A DNA stretch of 64,000 nucleotides. It comes from Microvirga terrestris (GTDB lineage: Bacteria; Pseudomonadota; Alphaproteobacteria; Rhizobiales; Beijerinckiaceae). How positions within the stretch are numbered: position 1 is the first letter of the stretch; each line of letters begins with the position of its first letter. This document shows, piece by piece, positions 17,983 through 26,730 of this stretch. Position numbers and translations under genes: made by a program. The notes beneath the pieces are model-generated. The model saw nothing but the letters and a program-made list of their open reading frames with translations, did not search any database and was not told where the DNA came from. The stretch is from the NCBI RefSeq assembly GCF_015694425.1, contig NZ_JADQDN010000006.1, positions 248,001 to 312,000 of the forward strand, given 5' to 3'.

Positions 17983-18171
17983 ATCCCGAACTCCGAGACA
18001 AAGGGGCAGGGGGGCGGCATAGGCGGAGGCATCCTTTCCAAGCAACTGTCATCCGGAATGGTGAGGCGGCTAACGGCGGATCTTTAAGCACGGGCGGGAG
18101 TGGCTTCCAAGGCCTTTGATTGGTGCTCTCGACAGGCTTCACGGGCGCGATTTCTCACGTAATGTGACCTC

Positions 18172-19425
18172 ATGCACAATGATCGCGACATCCTCCATAT
18201 CCTGTTCGAGGCAGCCCTGCAGGCGGCCCTGCCTGATGGAAAATTCGACGGCCGCCTGCCGGAGCGGCCGAAGGGGCGCACCATCGTGCTGGGCGCCGGC
18301 AAGGCCTCGGCACGTATGGCGGCTGCCTTCGAGGAGGCCTGGGCCCGCATTGGCGGAACCTGCGAAGGCCTCGTGGTTACGCGCTACGGGCATGCGGTCC
18401 CTACCCAATCGATCGAGATCGTGGAAGCGGCGCATCCCGTTCCCGATGAGGCGGGCTTGCAGGCAGCCAAACAGATCCTCGCGCTTGCACAAGGGGCAGG
18501 GCCTGACGATCTCGTCGTCTGCCTCATGTCGGGTGGAGCCTCGGCGCTTCTGTCCTTGCCGGCAGAGGGCGTCACCCTGGCCGACAAGCAGGCCTTGAAC
18601 CGCGCCTTGCTGAAATCCGGTGCGCCGATAGGCGAAATGAACCTCGTGCGCAAGTCGCTGTCGGCCATCAAGGGAGGCAGGCTCGCCGCCGCCGCAGGCC
18701 GGGCGCACCTCGTCACCTATCTGATTTCCGATGTGCCGGGGGACGATCCGGCGAGCATCGGATCGGGTCCGACGATCCCGGAGAGAATCGACCCAGAAGT
18801 CGCGCTTTCGATCCTGCGCCGATACGGCATCGATGTGCCGAGCCATGTGGTGCAGTCCATGCGGGCGAGCGCCGTCACAGAGCCTGTGCTGGGTGGCACT
18901 CTCCATATGCTGGCAACCCCCAAGATGGCTCTCGATGCAGCGGCCGCCAAGGCACGTGAACTGGGCTTGAATGCCCTCATTCTCGGCGATGCTCTCGAAG
19001 GGGAGGCGCGCGAGGTCGGGCACGTCATGGCCGGCATGGCACGCTCGGTGCTCATGCATGGGGAGCCCGCCCGAACTCCTTGCGTGCTGCTGTCCGGCGG
19101 CGAGACCACCGTGACGGTGCGCGGTCAGGGGCGTGGCGGACGCAATGCCGAGTTCCTGCTGTCTCTGGCTCTTTCCCTGAAAGGGGAGGCTGGGATCTCC
19201 GCCATTGCCTGCGATACCGATGGCATCGATGGATCGGAGGACAATGCCGGGGCTTGGTGCGATGGCAGCTTGCTTGAGAGCGCCCGTGTTAAGGGCATCG
19301 ACCTTGCTGTCCATCTGGAGACGAACGATGCCTACACGGCGTTCGCTCAGCTCGATAGGCTCGTCGTGACGGGGCCGACGCTGACCAACGTGAATGACTT
19401 TCGCTGCATTCTCATCCGTCCATGA
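18172..19425 (+). CDS. Glycerate kinase, MOFRL/GckA (TtuD) type
   Basis: A 417-residue protein of the glycerate 2-kinase family. The N-terminal DUF4147 part has VLGAGKASARMAAAFE and CLMSGGASALLSLP. The C-terminal MOFRL domain includes LSGGETTVTVRGQGRGGRN and IACDTDGIDGSEDNAGAW. It phosphorylates D-glycerate, probably to 2-phosphoglycerate, feeding glycolysis or the serine cycle from glyoxylate, hydroxypyruvate or tartronate. No strong ribosome binding site precedes the ATG. The divergent HAD phosphatase starts 189 bases away. Confidence 0.87.
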   Translation: MHNDRDILHILFEAALQAALPDGKFDGRLPERPKGRTIVLGAGKASARMAAAFEEAWARIGGTCEGLVVTRYGHAVPTQSIEIVEAAHPVPDEAGLQAAKQILALAQGAGPDDLVVCLMSGGASALLSLPAEGVTLADKQALNRALLKSGAPIGEMNLVRKSLSAIKGGRLAAAAGRAHLVTYLISDVPGDDPASIGSGPTIPERIDPEVALSILRRYGIDVPSHVVQSMRASAVTEPVLGGTLHMLATPKMALDAAAAKARELGLNALILGDALEGEAREVGHVMAGMARSVLMHGEPARTPCVLLSGGETTVTVRGQGRGGRNAEFLLSLALSLKGEAGISAIACDTDGIDGSEDNAGAWCDGSLLESARVKGIDLAVHLETNDAYTAFAQLDRLVVTGPTLTNVNDFRCILIRP

Positions 19426-19440
19426 ACCGCTGAGATCTCT

Positions 19441-20223
19441 TCAAATGGAATAGCTGAGTCCGGTCGTGTTTGTTTCCGGCACGATCAAGCTCACCTTGGT
19501 GCCGCGTCTCCCTCCGCTTTCCACCTCAAGGTTTCCGCCATGAAGCTTGAGGATGTACCAGGCAAGGCTCAGGCCGAGGCCTGTCCCTGGGAGTTTCTTG
19601 GCGTTCCGTCCGCGAAAGAAGGGTTGCAGGACAAAAGGCAGATCTCTCTCCGAGATGCCGATGCCACGATCCTTGACCGTGATCCTGATCATGCCGTCCT
19701 CCCCGCGCGCCGTCACATCGACCTGCTGATCCGGGCGGGAGTATTTCATGGCATTCGACACAACGATGACGAGCGCCTGCTCCAGCAGAACCGGATCACC
19801 GATGATCATCTCCGGCAGGTCCTTGATGTCGACATGAAAGGGGCGGTCGGGTTCCTGACCTCCTTGCTCGCGGCAGACCCGCTTGATGAGTTCCGACGGA
19901 TGGAATTCGCTCGGGTTGAGCATCATGCTGCCGGCACTAGCACGGGTGTAGGACAGGATCGTTTCGATCAACTCGTCAAGCCGCAGGCTTGCCCGCCAGA
20001 TTTTCTCGGCTTTCACCTGGATATCAATGGTGCTCAGGCGGTCAGCCCGCCGGATCAGGCCCTGAGCCAGGGCATTGATCGTGGATAAGGGCGTCCTGAG
20101 CTGATGGGCCAGCAACGCCATGGGGTCCAAAGGGAGCGCCGCCCCGCGACCTGCTGTGCGGGAGATGGAGTGGTGGGAGGCTTTGGATGAAGAGCGGGGT
20201 GGACGAGCGGCGGACACGAACAA
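19441..20223 (-). CDS. Minimal soluble sensor histidine kinase
   Basis: A protein of up to 260 residues with a HisKA dimerisation domain (phospho-acceptor H40 in LLAHQLRTPLSTI) and a HATPase domain: N box VIVVSNAMKYS, G1 KDRGIGIS, and G2 LPGTGLGLSLAWYI. No transmembrane segment, PAS, GAF or receiver domain precedes the H box; the 30-odd N-terminal residues are S/R/A-rich and featureless. The only long-frame starts are TTG 20223 and GTG 20217, and the first ATG lies five residues before the H box, so the true start is uncertain. No response regulator is adjacent. It could be an orphan kinase or one that has lost its input domain. Its end is 15 bases from the convergent glycerate kinase. Confidence 0.75.
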   Translation of the reverse strand: MFVSAARPPRSSSKASHHSISRTAGRGAALPLDPMALLAHQLRTPLSTINALAQGLIRRADRLSTIDIQVKAEKIWRASLRLDELIETILSYTRASAGSMMLNPSEFHPSELIKRVCREQGGQEPDRPFHVDIKDLPEMIIGDPVLLEQALVIVVSNAMKYSRPDQQVDVTARGEDGMIRITVKDRGIGISERDLPFVLQPFFRGRNAKKLPGTGLGLSLAWYILKLHGGNLEVESGGRRGTKVSLIVPETNTTGLSYSI

Positions 20224-20573
20224 GAACCTATAACTTTATAACATTTGATACTTGGTTCGGTCCGAAGTAGCGCAGGAATAGCCGCTGTCTATCCCCCATT
20301 TGAGGCATCGACGAGATAAGTCAGTCAAATTGCATAACGAGGAACTGGATATTCTGCTTTATTAATTTATAAGTAAAATTGATGAATTCCATGGCTTCTA
20401 TTGATTGAATTCAAGTCGTCTATCATGATTGTAATGGACATTATTCCTCTATAATGGACGAATACTTTCGTTTATAAGCACCATTTATTTAACGCAGACT
20501 TTCATCCTATGTCGCAACCGATGGCTTGTTCCGGCGTTTTCCTGTCAGACAACTCGATAGATAGGAGAGCAAC
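20224..20573. other. AT-rich intergenic region upstream of csbD-like gene
   Basis: About 350 bases between the divergent kinase and CsbD genes, clearly A/T-rich around 20340-20480. A perfect TATAAT at 20450-20455 has a weak TTGTAA 15 bases upstream, a possible but not compelling promoter for the rightward gene. A GGAAC at 20341 has no CGTT at the right spacing, so an EcfG-type promoter is not supported here. Confidence 0.4.
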
Positions 20574-20750
20574 ATGGATCGCGATCGCACCGAAGGCAGC
20601 ATGAAGAACATCAAGGGTCGGATGAAAGAGGGGCTCGGCAAGGCCTTGGGCGACTCGAAGATGGAAACCGAAGGCAAGATGGATAAGACCGAGGGTAAGA
20701 TCCAAAATACCATCGGTGGCGTCAAGGATTCGCTCCGCAAGGACACCTGA
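20574..20750 (+). CDS. CsbD-family stress protein (58 residues)
   Basis: A small, highly charged, hydrophilic protein starting MDRDRTEGSMKNIKGRMKEG and containing the CsbD pattern of repeated GK-x-x-x-x-G/D-x-K segments (KMDKTEGKIQNTIGG). CsbD proteins are induced by general stress in many bacteria; their molecular function is unknown. The ribosome binding site AGGAGAG lies 5 bases before the ATG, and an intrinsic terminator follows 20 bases after the stop. The complete cassette of Shine-Dalgarno, ORF and terminator makes it a firm call despite its size. Confidence 0.9.
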   Translation: MDRDRTEGSMKNIKGRMKEGLGKALGDSKMETEGKMDKTEGKIQNTIGGVKDSLRKDT

Positions 20751-20770
20751 TCCTCAGGAAGGCGATAAAA

Positions 20771-20789
20771 GGCCCGGTATCGCCGGGCC
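20771..20789. terminator. Bidirectional intrinsic terminator after csbD-like gene
   Basis: GGCCCGG-TATCG-CCGGGCC is followed by TTTTT on the plus strand and preceded by AAAA, which reads as a T-tract on the minus strand. It serves both the CsbD gene and the convergent tusA-like gene. Confidence 0.85.
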
Positions 20790-20793
20790 TTTT

Positions 20794-21024
20794 TCATGCC
20801 AGTGCGCTGGCTTTGCGGATGAGGAAGCTGATGGTGGCATTCTCCTGCCGCTGATCCTCCAGAATGTCACCGGTTTCGCGAATCATGTTCGGAACATCAA
20901 TTCCGGCCAAGGGATCCGTGCAGACGACCTTCAGCAGATCGCCGGGCTGCATGGCATGAAGGGCTTTGCGGGTTCTTAGAACCGGCAAGGGGCATTTCAA
21001 GCCGGACAGATCAAGTTCCGTCAT
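20794..21024 (-). CDS. TusA/SirA-family sulfur carrier protein
   Basis: A 76-residue protein with the family's C-P-x-P motif (LDLSGLKCPLPVLRTRKAL; Cys11 would carry persulfide sulfur). The fold continues through DLLKVVCTDPLAGIDVPNM to the end, a normal length for TusA-like proteins. Family members relay sulfur for tRNA thiolation or molybdenum cofactor enzymes. It has a strong ribosome binding site (AGGAGGGG). Its start overlaps the 3' end of mobA by 14 bases, which suggests a link to molybdenum cofactor maturation. Confidence 0.9.
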   Translation of the reverse strand: MTELDLSGLKCPLPVLRTRKALHAMQPGDLLKVVCTDPLAGIDVPNMIRETGDILEDQRQENATISFLIRKASALA

Positions 21025-21649
21025 TCAGCCCCTCCTGTTGGGCCAAAATCTCCGCACGCCTCGAATCCTCAGGCGTGTTGATGTTGAAGAAGGGATCAAT
21101 AGACTCGACGGGCCAAGAGGCTTCGGCAAGTCCATGATGGCTGGTCCAATCCCTGATGCTGCGTACACCCTGATTCACGAGGGCCTGCCGTAGATCGTGC
21201 CGCATTGAGATAGGCCAAAGACCGACAGCGAAGTGAACCTGTGAGCCCGATGCGGCACAGGCAATGGGCTTGCGGGTTACAACGCATGCCTCGTGCAGCC
21301 GCAGCACCAGATCATGCGGGATAAAGGGTGTGTCGGCCGGTGCGCTCACAACCCATGCGAGGTCCGGTCGATGAGCGGCGCTCCAGTCGAGAGCCGCCAG
21401 GATGCCGGCGAGCGGTCCTGGATGATCCGGAATGGAGTCTGGAATGACCGGAAATGGCATTCTGTTGAACCGGGAAGAATCGCCGTTGGCATTGAGGATG
21501 ACGCTATCGCATTGCGGCCTAAGGCGCTCAATCACGCGCTCCACCAAGGGCCGCCCTGCAAGAGGCAGAAGAGCCTTGTCGCTGCCTCCCATGCGCCGCG
21601 AGAGCCCGCCCGCCAAGATGGCGCCGAGGGGCGGAGGAGGCAGGCTCAT
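21011..21649 (-). CDS. mobA: Molybdenum cofactor guanylyltransferase MobA
   Basis: A 212-residue nucleotidyltransferase that attaches GMP to molybdopterin. The GTP-binding loop is AILAGGLSRRMGGSDKALLP. DHPGPLAGILAAL and VVSAPADTPFIP are also typical, the latter carrying the metal-binding Asp. FFNINTPED near the C-terminus matches the family. The ATG at 21647-21649 gives the usual length; the frame is open for another 88 codons upstream, but that part is a shadow of mrp. It sits 11 bases after mrp and overlaps the tusA-like gene, so the three are one leftward operon for cofactor and Fe-S/sulfur handling. Confidence 0.92.
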   Translation of the reverse strand: MSLPPPPLGAILAGGLSRRMGGSDKALLPLAGRPLVERVIERLRPQCDSVILNANGDSSRFNRMPFPVIPDSIPDHPGPLAGILAALDWSAAHRPDLAWVVSAPADTPFIPHDLVLRLHEACVVTRKPIACAASGSQVHFAVGLWPISMRHDLRQALVNQGVRSIRDWTSHHGLAEASWPVESIDPFFNINTPEDSRRAEILAQQEGLNDGT

Positions 21650-21660
21650 GCGGGGTGCGC

Positions 21661-22785
21661 TCACTCGATGACGATGCGCGGTGCAGGGCGGGCGGCAGCG
21701 CCGCCCGCGAGGGCCGTCCAGACCTGTTGCGCCATATCCTTGTAGATGCGGGCATGAGGTCCTTCCGGCTCCGCAACGACCACGGGCCGGCCTGAATCCG
21801 ACAATTCGCGGATTGTCATGTTGAGCGGAACCTCGCCAAGGAAGGGGACGCCAAGGCGCGATGCCTCGTCCCGCGCCCCGCCGTGTCCGAAGATGTGCGA
21901 GCTCTGTCCACAATGAGGACAGACGAAGGTCGCCATGTTCTCGACGATGCCGAGAATCGGGATTTCCACCCGCTTGAACATGGATACCCCGCGCCGCGCA
22001 TCGATGAGGGCGAGGTCCTGCGGGGTGGAGACGATCACGGCACCGGCAAGGGGCGTGGCTTGGGCCATGGTGAGCTGTGCATCGCCTGTGCCGGGCGGCA
22101 TATCGACCACGAGCACATCGAGATCGCCCCAGGCGACCTCCCGCAGCATCTGGGTGATGGCCGACATCACCATCGGGCCGCGCCAGATCATGGCGGCTTC
22201 TTCTTCCACCAGGAAACCGATGGACATGACCTTGATCCCATAGGCTTCCATCGGCTCCAGGATCCGGTTCTCCAGCAGGCGCGGCTTGCCATGGATGCCA
22301 AGCAGCTTTGGCATGGATGGGCCGTAGATATCGGCATCGAGCAGGCCGACCTTCAATCCGAGAGCTTTCAGGCCAAGGGCGAGGTTACAGGCGGTCGTGG
22401 ATTTCCCAACGCCCCCTTTCCCCGACGCCACGGCAATGACGTGCTGCACGCCTGGAATTCGCTGGTTCTTGGGCTGGGCCGCCGAGCGCGGGCGGGCTCC
22501 GCCAGGAGATGAGCCGGATGGGCCCACGCCGGCAGGCCGGTCGGCCGTGAGGCTGGCGAAGACTCCCTTGACCGCCGGCAGGCCCTGCACGGCTGTCACG
22601 GCTGCCTGGCGCACACGCTCCATGCTGGCGGCCTCGGACGGCTCGATGGTGATCGAGAACATGACCCGGCCGGCATCATCAACGACAACGTCGGACAGGC
22701 GTCCCGATGCCACGAGGTCGGTTCCGTTGGCGTCGACCGGCACGGTCGACAGGGCCTGCAGCACATGCTCACGGGTGATCGCCAC
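21661..22785 (-). CDS. mrp: Mrp/NBP35-family iron-sulfur cluster carrier ATPase
   Basis: A 374-residue protein: an N-terminal MIP18/DUF59-type domain (about 1-90), then a P-loop ATPase with the deviant Walker A motif GKGGVGKST, and a C-terminal C-x-x-C (FVCPHCGQSSHIFG) for bridging an Fe-S cluster between two subunits. It assembles and delivers Fe-S clusters. A GTG at 22783-22785 is the best start because AGGAGA lies 8 bases upstream; the ATG-type frame from 22914 extends into sequence that looks untranslated. It is the first gene of the mrp-mobA-tusA unit. Confidence 0.92.
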   Translation of the reverse strand: MAITREHVLQALSTVPVDANGTDLVASGRLSDVVVDDAGRVMFSITIEPSEAASMERVRQAAVTAVQGLPAVKGVFASLTADRPAGVGPSGSSPGGARPRSAAQPKNQRIPGVQHVIAVASGKGGVGKSTTACNLALGLKALGLKVGLLDADIYGPSMPKLLGIHGKPRLLENRILEPMEAYGIKVMSIGFLVEEEAAMIWRGPMVMSAITQMLREVAWGDLDVLVVDMPPGTGDAQLTMAQATPLAGAVIVSTPQDLALIDARRGVSMFKRVEIPILGIVENMATFVCPHCGQSSHIFGHGGARDEASRLGVPFLGEVPLNMTIRELSDSGRPVVVAEPEGPHARIYKDMAQQVWTALAGGAAARPAPRIVIE

Positions 22786-22883
22786 TTTGTCGTCTCCTGG
22801 GCCATTCGAGGCGTCGTGTTCGTGACATCTATAGGCTGCCGAGCGGTTCGTTAAGGCATTCCTGGGGGGAAGATGCGGTATTC

Positions 22884-22908
22884 CGAACCAAAGCCCACCT
22901 TGTCCGTT
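22884..22908 (+). promoter_or_regulatory. Possible EcfG-type promoter of the PNPOx-like stress gene
   Basis: CGAAC-N16-CGTT, one mismatch from the alphaproteobacterial general-stress consensus GGAAC-N16/17-CGTT, lies 95 bases upstream of the gene at 23003. The spacing is exact, but a single such match can arise by chance. Confidence 0.35.
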
Positions 22909-23002
22909 GTTCACCCGATCCCTCGGGAGCCGGCTCCACCGGCCGAGTGGCTGCCTTCGCTGATCACATCCCGGGCGTACGACATCAATCGAGGAGACGA
23001 GA

Positions 23003-23506
23003 ATGCACCAGCACGGCCATAACGATCCGAATGCTGCGAAGCTTTACGAGCTGATCAAGGACGTGAAGATCGCCATGATGACCACCGTCGAGACCGACGG
23101 CACCCTGCACAGCCGGCCCATGCACAGCCAGGATGCGGACGAGCATGGCGATCTTTGGTTCTTCACACAGATCCAGTCTCCCAAGATGACGGAGATCTCC
23201 CGCGACAGCGAGGTGAACCTCGCCTACAGCGATCCGAAGACCCAGACCTATGTCTCGGTGTCCGGCAAGGCCGAAATCGTGCGCGACAAGGCGAAGATCG
23301 AAGAGAAATGGTCCGAGCCCCTGCGCGCCTGGTTCCCGAAAGGCACGGACGACCCGCAGATCGCTTTGATCCGTGTTCATCCCGCGAAGGGTGAATACTG
23401 GGACAGCCCGTCTTCGACCCTGGTCCATCTCTACGGTTACGCAAAGGCGGTCGTGACAGGAGAGCAGCCAAAGCCCGGCGATCAGGCAAAGGTCAACTTA
23501 AGTTGA
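23003..23506 (+). CDS. Pyridoxamine 5'-phosphate oxidase-like protein (general stress protein 26 type)
   Basis: A 167-residue split-barrel flavin-binding-fold protein. IAMMTTVETDGTLHSRPM and LWFFTQIQSPKMTEI match the stress-protein-26 subgroup of the PNPOx family; KAEIVRDKAKIEEKWSEPLR and the WDSPSSTLVHL stretch are also typical. It probably binds FMN, F420 or another flavin; the substrate is unknown. The ribosome binding site is GAGGAGACGAGA. It diverges from mrp by 217 bases and is followed by a strong terminator, so it is monocistronic. Confidence 0.87.
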   Translation: MHQHGHNDPNAAKLYELIKDVKIAMMTTVETDGTLHSRPMHSQDADEHGDLWFFTQIQSPKMTEISRDSEVNLAYSDPKTQTYVSVSGKAEIVRDKAKIEEKWSEPLRAWFPKGTDDPQIALIRVHPAKGEYWDSPSSTLVHLYGYAKAVVTGEQPKPGDQAKVNLS

Positions 23507-23532
23507 TCATGCTTTCACGACAGGGAATAATT

Positions 23533-23551
23533 GGGGCCGCTTCGCGGCCCC
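23533..23551 (+). terminator. Intrinsic terminator after PNPOx-like gene
   Basis: GGGGCCGC-TTC-GCGGCCCC followed by TTTTCTTTG is a textbook G/C-rich stem with a T-rich tail, 27 bases after the stop. Confidence 0.88.
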
Positions 23552-23690
23552 TTTTCTTTGCGTTTACTTCATCTACCTCTTCGTCATAAGCTTAGGTTTG
23601 ATGCAGAATCGGTCAATATCGAAGGCGGAAACAATCCGCTCGAAGAATATAGAAAAGTAGCTGCAAGGGGGGCTCTCTTGGGAGGAAACG

Positions 23691-24953
23691 ATGAAGTCCA
23701 TCCTGCTTGCTGCTGGTTCCATTGTTGCTCTTGCGTCCCCCAGTCTTGCCCAGCCCGCCGCTCAGCCTTCGAGCAATCTCGAGAAGCTAACATCCTTTCA
23801 AAGTACTGGCACTGAAGAACCAAGGCCCATCGCTCAGGAGGGCCGCCGCGCGGATGCGCTGCGACGCAATCTTGAAAAGATCAAGCTCCCGGCCGGCTTC
23901 AAGATTGACCTCTACGCCGTCGTCCCCGATGCACGCCATATGGCTGTGGGCCCCAATGCCAGTGTGGTCTTCGTCGGCACGAGAAAGAACAACGTTTACG
24001 TCGTGACGGATCGCGACAAGGATCGCGTTGCGGACGAGGTGAAGCAGTTCGCTCCGTCGATTGCGATGAAGATTCCGAACGGCGTCTGCTTCTCGCGTGA
24101 CGGCCTGCTCTATGTCGTGGAGCAGAACCGCGTTCTGCAGTTCCCCGCCGCCGAGTTCTTCTACGAAGGGCCGGATGTCGCCGCCTTTGTCGTCGCAAAG
24201 CAGGGGGACCTGATTCCGCCTGCTGAGGAAAGTTTCAACCACACGGCGCGTGTCTGCCGGATTGGGCCCGACAACAAGCTCTATATTGCCCTGGGCCAAC
24301 CCTTCAACGTGCCGGCGAAGGACAAGCTCGATCTCTATAAGCGCACAGGCATCGGCGGCATCATCCGCATGGATCAGGATGGCAAGAACCGCGAAGTCTA
24401 TGCAACGGGCATCCGCAATTCCGTCGGCATGGATTTCAACCCGGCCGACAAGTCCCTGTGGTTCACCGACAATCAGGTCGATGGCATGGGTGACGATCAG
24501 CCTCCCGGCGAGATCAACCGCGTTGCAAGCCAGGGGCAGAACTTCGGCTTCCCCTATTACGGCGGCGGCACGGTCCGTACGGTCGAGTACAAGGACGACC
24601 AGGTTCCGGCAGGCGTTGTCGGACCTCAGGCCGAGACGGACCCTCATGCGGCCGATCTCGGCATGATGTTCTATACGGGACGCATGTTTCCGCAGACCTA
24701 TCAGGGCGGCATCTTCACGGCCCAGCACGGCTCCTGGAATCGCACCAAGCCGATCGGCGCGCGGGTGATGTTCACCCCGGTTAAGCCGGACGGTACGGCT
24801 GACAAGCCACAGGTCTTCGCGGAAGGATGGCTCACGGACAACGGTGAGTATCTTGGGCGGCCCGTTGACGTGGCCATGCTGCCCGACGGGTCTCTTCTCG
24901 TCTCCGATGACACTGCTGGTGCCATCTACCGCATTTCCTATGAGGGCCGGTAA
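23691..24953 (+). CDS. Secreted PQQ-dependent sugar (sorbosone/glucose) dehydrogenase-like protein
   Basis: A 420-residue protein with a signal peptide (MKSILLAAGSIVALASPSLA). The mature part has the beta-propeller motifs of the sorbosone/soluble glucose dehydrogenase family: PAGFKIDLYA, ADEVKQFAPSI, IPNGVCFSRDGLLYV, GIRNSVGMDFNP, LWFTDNQVDGMGDD, and ending VSDDTAGAIYRISYEG. It probably oxidises a sugar or aldose in the periplasm and passes electrons to the cytochrome c encoded next. The substrate and PQQ use are inferred from the family. The ribosome binding site is GGGAGGAAACG. A 12-bp stem-loop separates the two genes. Confidence 0.87.
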   Translation: MKSILLAAGSIVALASPSLAQPAAQPSSNLEKLTSFQSTGTEEPRPIAQEGRRADALRRNLEKIKLPAGFKIDLYAVVPDARHMAVGPNASVVFVGTRKNNVYVVTDRDKDRVADEVKQFAPSIAMKIPNGVCFSRDGLLYVVEQNRVLQFPAAEFFYEGPDVAAFVVAKQGDLIPPAEESFNHTARVCRIGPDNKLYIALGQPFNVPAKDKLDLYKRTGIGGIIRMDQDGKNREVYATGIRNSVGMDFNPADKSLWFTDNQVDGMGDDQPPGEINRVASQGQNFGFPYYGGGTVRTVEYKDDQVPAGVVGPQAETDPHAADLGMMFYTGRMFPQTYQGGIFTAQHGSWNRTKPIGARVMFTPVKPDGTADKPQVFAEGWLTDNGEYLGRPVDVAMLPDGSLLVSDDTAGAIYRISYEGR

Positions 24954-24962
24954 GACCCTTTT

Positions 24963-24989
24963 GACAGGCGCGTCCCCGACGCGCCTGTC
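24963..24989 (+). other. Stem-loop between sugar dehydrogenase and cytochrome c genes
   Basis: GACAGGCGCGTC-CCC-GACGCGCCTGTC is a perfect 12-bp stem with a 3-base loop and no T-tract. The downstream gene's ribosome binding site follows within 10 bases. A role in differential expression or mRNA processing is likely. Confidence 0.6.
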
Positions 24990-25007
24990 CGTCCCGGAGA
25001 GAACATT

Positions 25008-25337
25008 ATGAGGTTTTCCATTGCCCTTGCCGCGCTTGGCGCGTTTCTGGCAGCGTTTGGGCTTGCGGGCGCACAGGCCGGCGATGCCAGGGCAGGGCGC
25101 CAAAAGCTCACCACCTGTCAGGGCTGCCATGGGCTCGATGGCCTCTCGAAAAACCCGGAAGCGCCCAACCTCGCAGGCCAGATCGAAAACTATCTCGTCA
25201 GAAGCCTCGCGGCTTACAAGTCGGGCGAACGCAAGAACGAGTCGATGAACATTGTAGCAAAGGACCTGTCAGATGAGGACATCGCCGATGTGGCGGCCTA
25301 TTACGCCTCGATCCAGGTCGACGTCCTGCCGCCTTAA
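25008..25337 (+). CDS. Small periplasmic class I cytochrome c (c553/c4-like)
   Basis: A 109-residue protein with a signal peptide ending LAGAQA and one haem site, CQGCH at about residues 38-42. The sixth ligand is likely the Met in [20 protein letters not shown], which matches the c553/c4-like family. The upstream neighbour is a secreted sugar dehydrogenase, so this cytochrome most likely accepts its electrons. The ribosome binding site GGAGAG is 7 bases before the ATG. Confidence 0.92.
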   Translation: MRFSIALAALGAFLAAFGLAGAQAGDARAGRQKLTTCQGCHGLDGLSKNPEAPNLAGQIENYLVRSLAAYKSGERKNESMNIVAKDLSDEDIADVAAYYASIQVDVLPP

Positions 25338-25432
25338 GCTGTGACTGGCCCCAGCCTTGTAGTCAGACACCCTTTCATCATGGGCGGTGCTTCGCTATTG
25401 TCCTGCTCCCCGTGAGTGGCAAGGAGCAGGCG

Positions 25433-26725
25433 ATGGTCGACATCGCGACCCGCGTCTATAACCATACCTGGAAGATCGATCCGATCGTCCGGTCGGTTCT
25501 GGATACGGATTTCTACAAGTTGCTGATGGCGCAGACGATCTTTCGCCGCCATCGCGACGTGCAGGTGACGTTCGGCATTCATAACCGCACCACCCGCATC
25601 CGCCTGGCCGATATCATCGATGCGGGCGAACTGCGCGAGCAGCTCGATCATGTGCGCAGCCTGCGCCTGACCCGGGGCGAGTCCACCTGGCTGCGGGGCA
25701 ACACCTTCTATGGCAAGCGGCAGATGTTCTCGCCGGAGTTCATGGACTGGCTCGAGACCTTCCGCTTTCCGGAGTATCTTCTGGAGAAGGAGGACGGCCA
25801 GTACGTGCTGACCTTCCACGGCCCCTGGATCGAAACCACCATGTGGGAGATCCCGGCGCTTGCGATCCTCAATGAGCTGCGTTCGCGCGGGGTCCTGAGG
25901 GGGATGGGCAAGTTCGAGCTTCAGGTGCTCTATGCCCGCGCCATGACCCGTGTCTGGGAGAAGATCGAGCGGCTCAAAAGCCTGCCGGACCTCTCCATCG
26001 CCGATTTCGGCACCCGTCGGCGCCACGGCTTCCTCTGGCAAGATTGGTGCGTCCAGGCCATGATGGAAGGCCTTGGATCGTCCTTCCTCGGAACATCCAA
26101 TTGCCTGATCGCCCTGCGTCAGGAGGTCGAGGCGGTGGGCACCAATGCCCATGAACTTCCCATGGTCTATGCGGCCTTGGCTGAGTCCGACGAGGAACTC
26201 GCCCGATCCCCTTACGACGTGCTGTCCGATTGGCAGGAGGATTACGAGGGCAACCTGCTCGTCATCCTGCCCGACACCTACGGCACCACGAACTTCCTGC
26301 AGAACGCTCCCGACTGGGTGCCTGCCTGGACCGGCATTCGCGTCGATTCCAAGGATCCCATCGAGGGCGGCGAGGAGGCCATCGAATGGTGGCGCCAGCG
26401 CGGGCAGAACCCACGCGAGAAGCTCGCGATCTTCTCCGATGGTCTCGACGTGGATGTGATTGAGCGCATCCACCGGCATTTCCGCGGTCGCATGCGCATC
26501 GGCTATGGTTGGGGCACGCTGCTCACGAACGATTTCCGTGGGCTGGCTCCCGATGGAAAGCTCGATCCGATCTCCATTGTCTGCAAGGTCATCTCGGCCG
26601 ATGGGCGGCCGACGGTGAAACTTTCCGATAATCCGACAAAGGCCATGGGGCCGAAAGCGGAGGTCGAGCGTTACAAGCGCATCTTCCACGTGGGCGAACA
26701 AGCGGCGAAACCGGTTCTGGTGTGA
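25433..26725 (+). CDS. pncB: Nicotinate phosphoribosyltransferase PncB
   Basis: A 430-residue enzyme that makes nicotinate mononucleotide from nicotinate and PRPP in NAD salvage. Recognisable motifs are [16 protein letters not shown] near the N-terminus, [23 protein letters not shown] with the regulatory His region, and FSDGLDVD for PRPP binding. The ATG at 25433 is preferred: GGAG stands upstream, and the GTG at 25412 would put the same motif inside the gene. The stop codon overlaps a possible GTG start of pxpA. Confidence 0.93.
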   Translation: MVDIATRVYNHTWKIDPIVRSVLDTDFYKLLMAQTIFRRHRDVQVTFGIHNRTTRIRLADIIDAGELREQLDHVRSLRLTRGESTWLRGNTFYGKRQMFSPEFMDWLETFRFPEYLLEKEDGQYVLTFHGPWIETTMWEIPALAILNELRSRGVLRGMGKFELQVLYARAMTRVWEKIERLKSLPDLSIADFGTRRRHGFLWQDWCVQAMMEGLGSSFLGTSNCLIALRQEVEAVGTNAHELPMVYAALAESDEELARSPYDVLSDWQEDYEGNLLVILPDTYGTTNFLQNAPDWVPAWTGIRVDSKDPIEGGEEAIEWWRQRGQNPREKLAIFSDGLDVDVIERIHRHFRGRMRIGYGWGTLLTNDFRGLAPDGKLDPISIVCKVISADGRPTVKLSDNPTKAMGPKAEVERYKRIFHVGEQAAKPVLV

Positions 26726-26730
26726 CGAGC

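Noticed and set aside
20429..20455. TTGTAA-N15-TATAAT as a promoter for the CsbD gene
   Set aside because: The -10 is perfect but the -35 is weak and the spacing short; A/T-rich background makes chance matches common, so it is only mentioned, not called.
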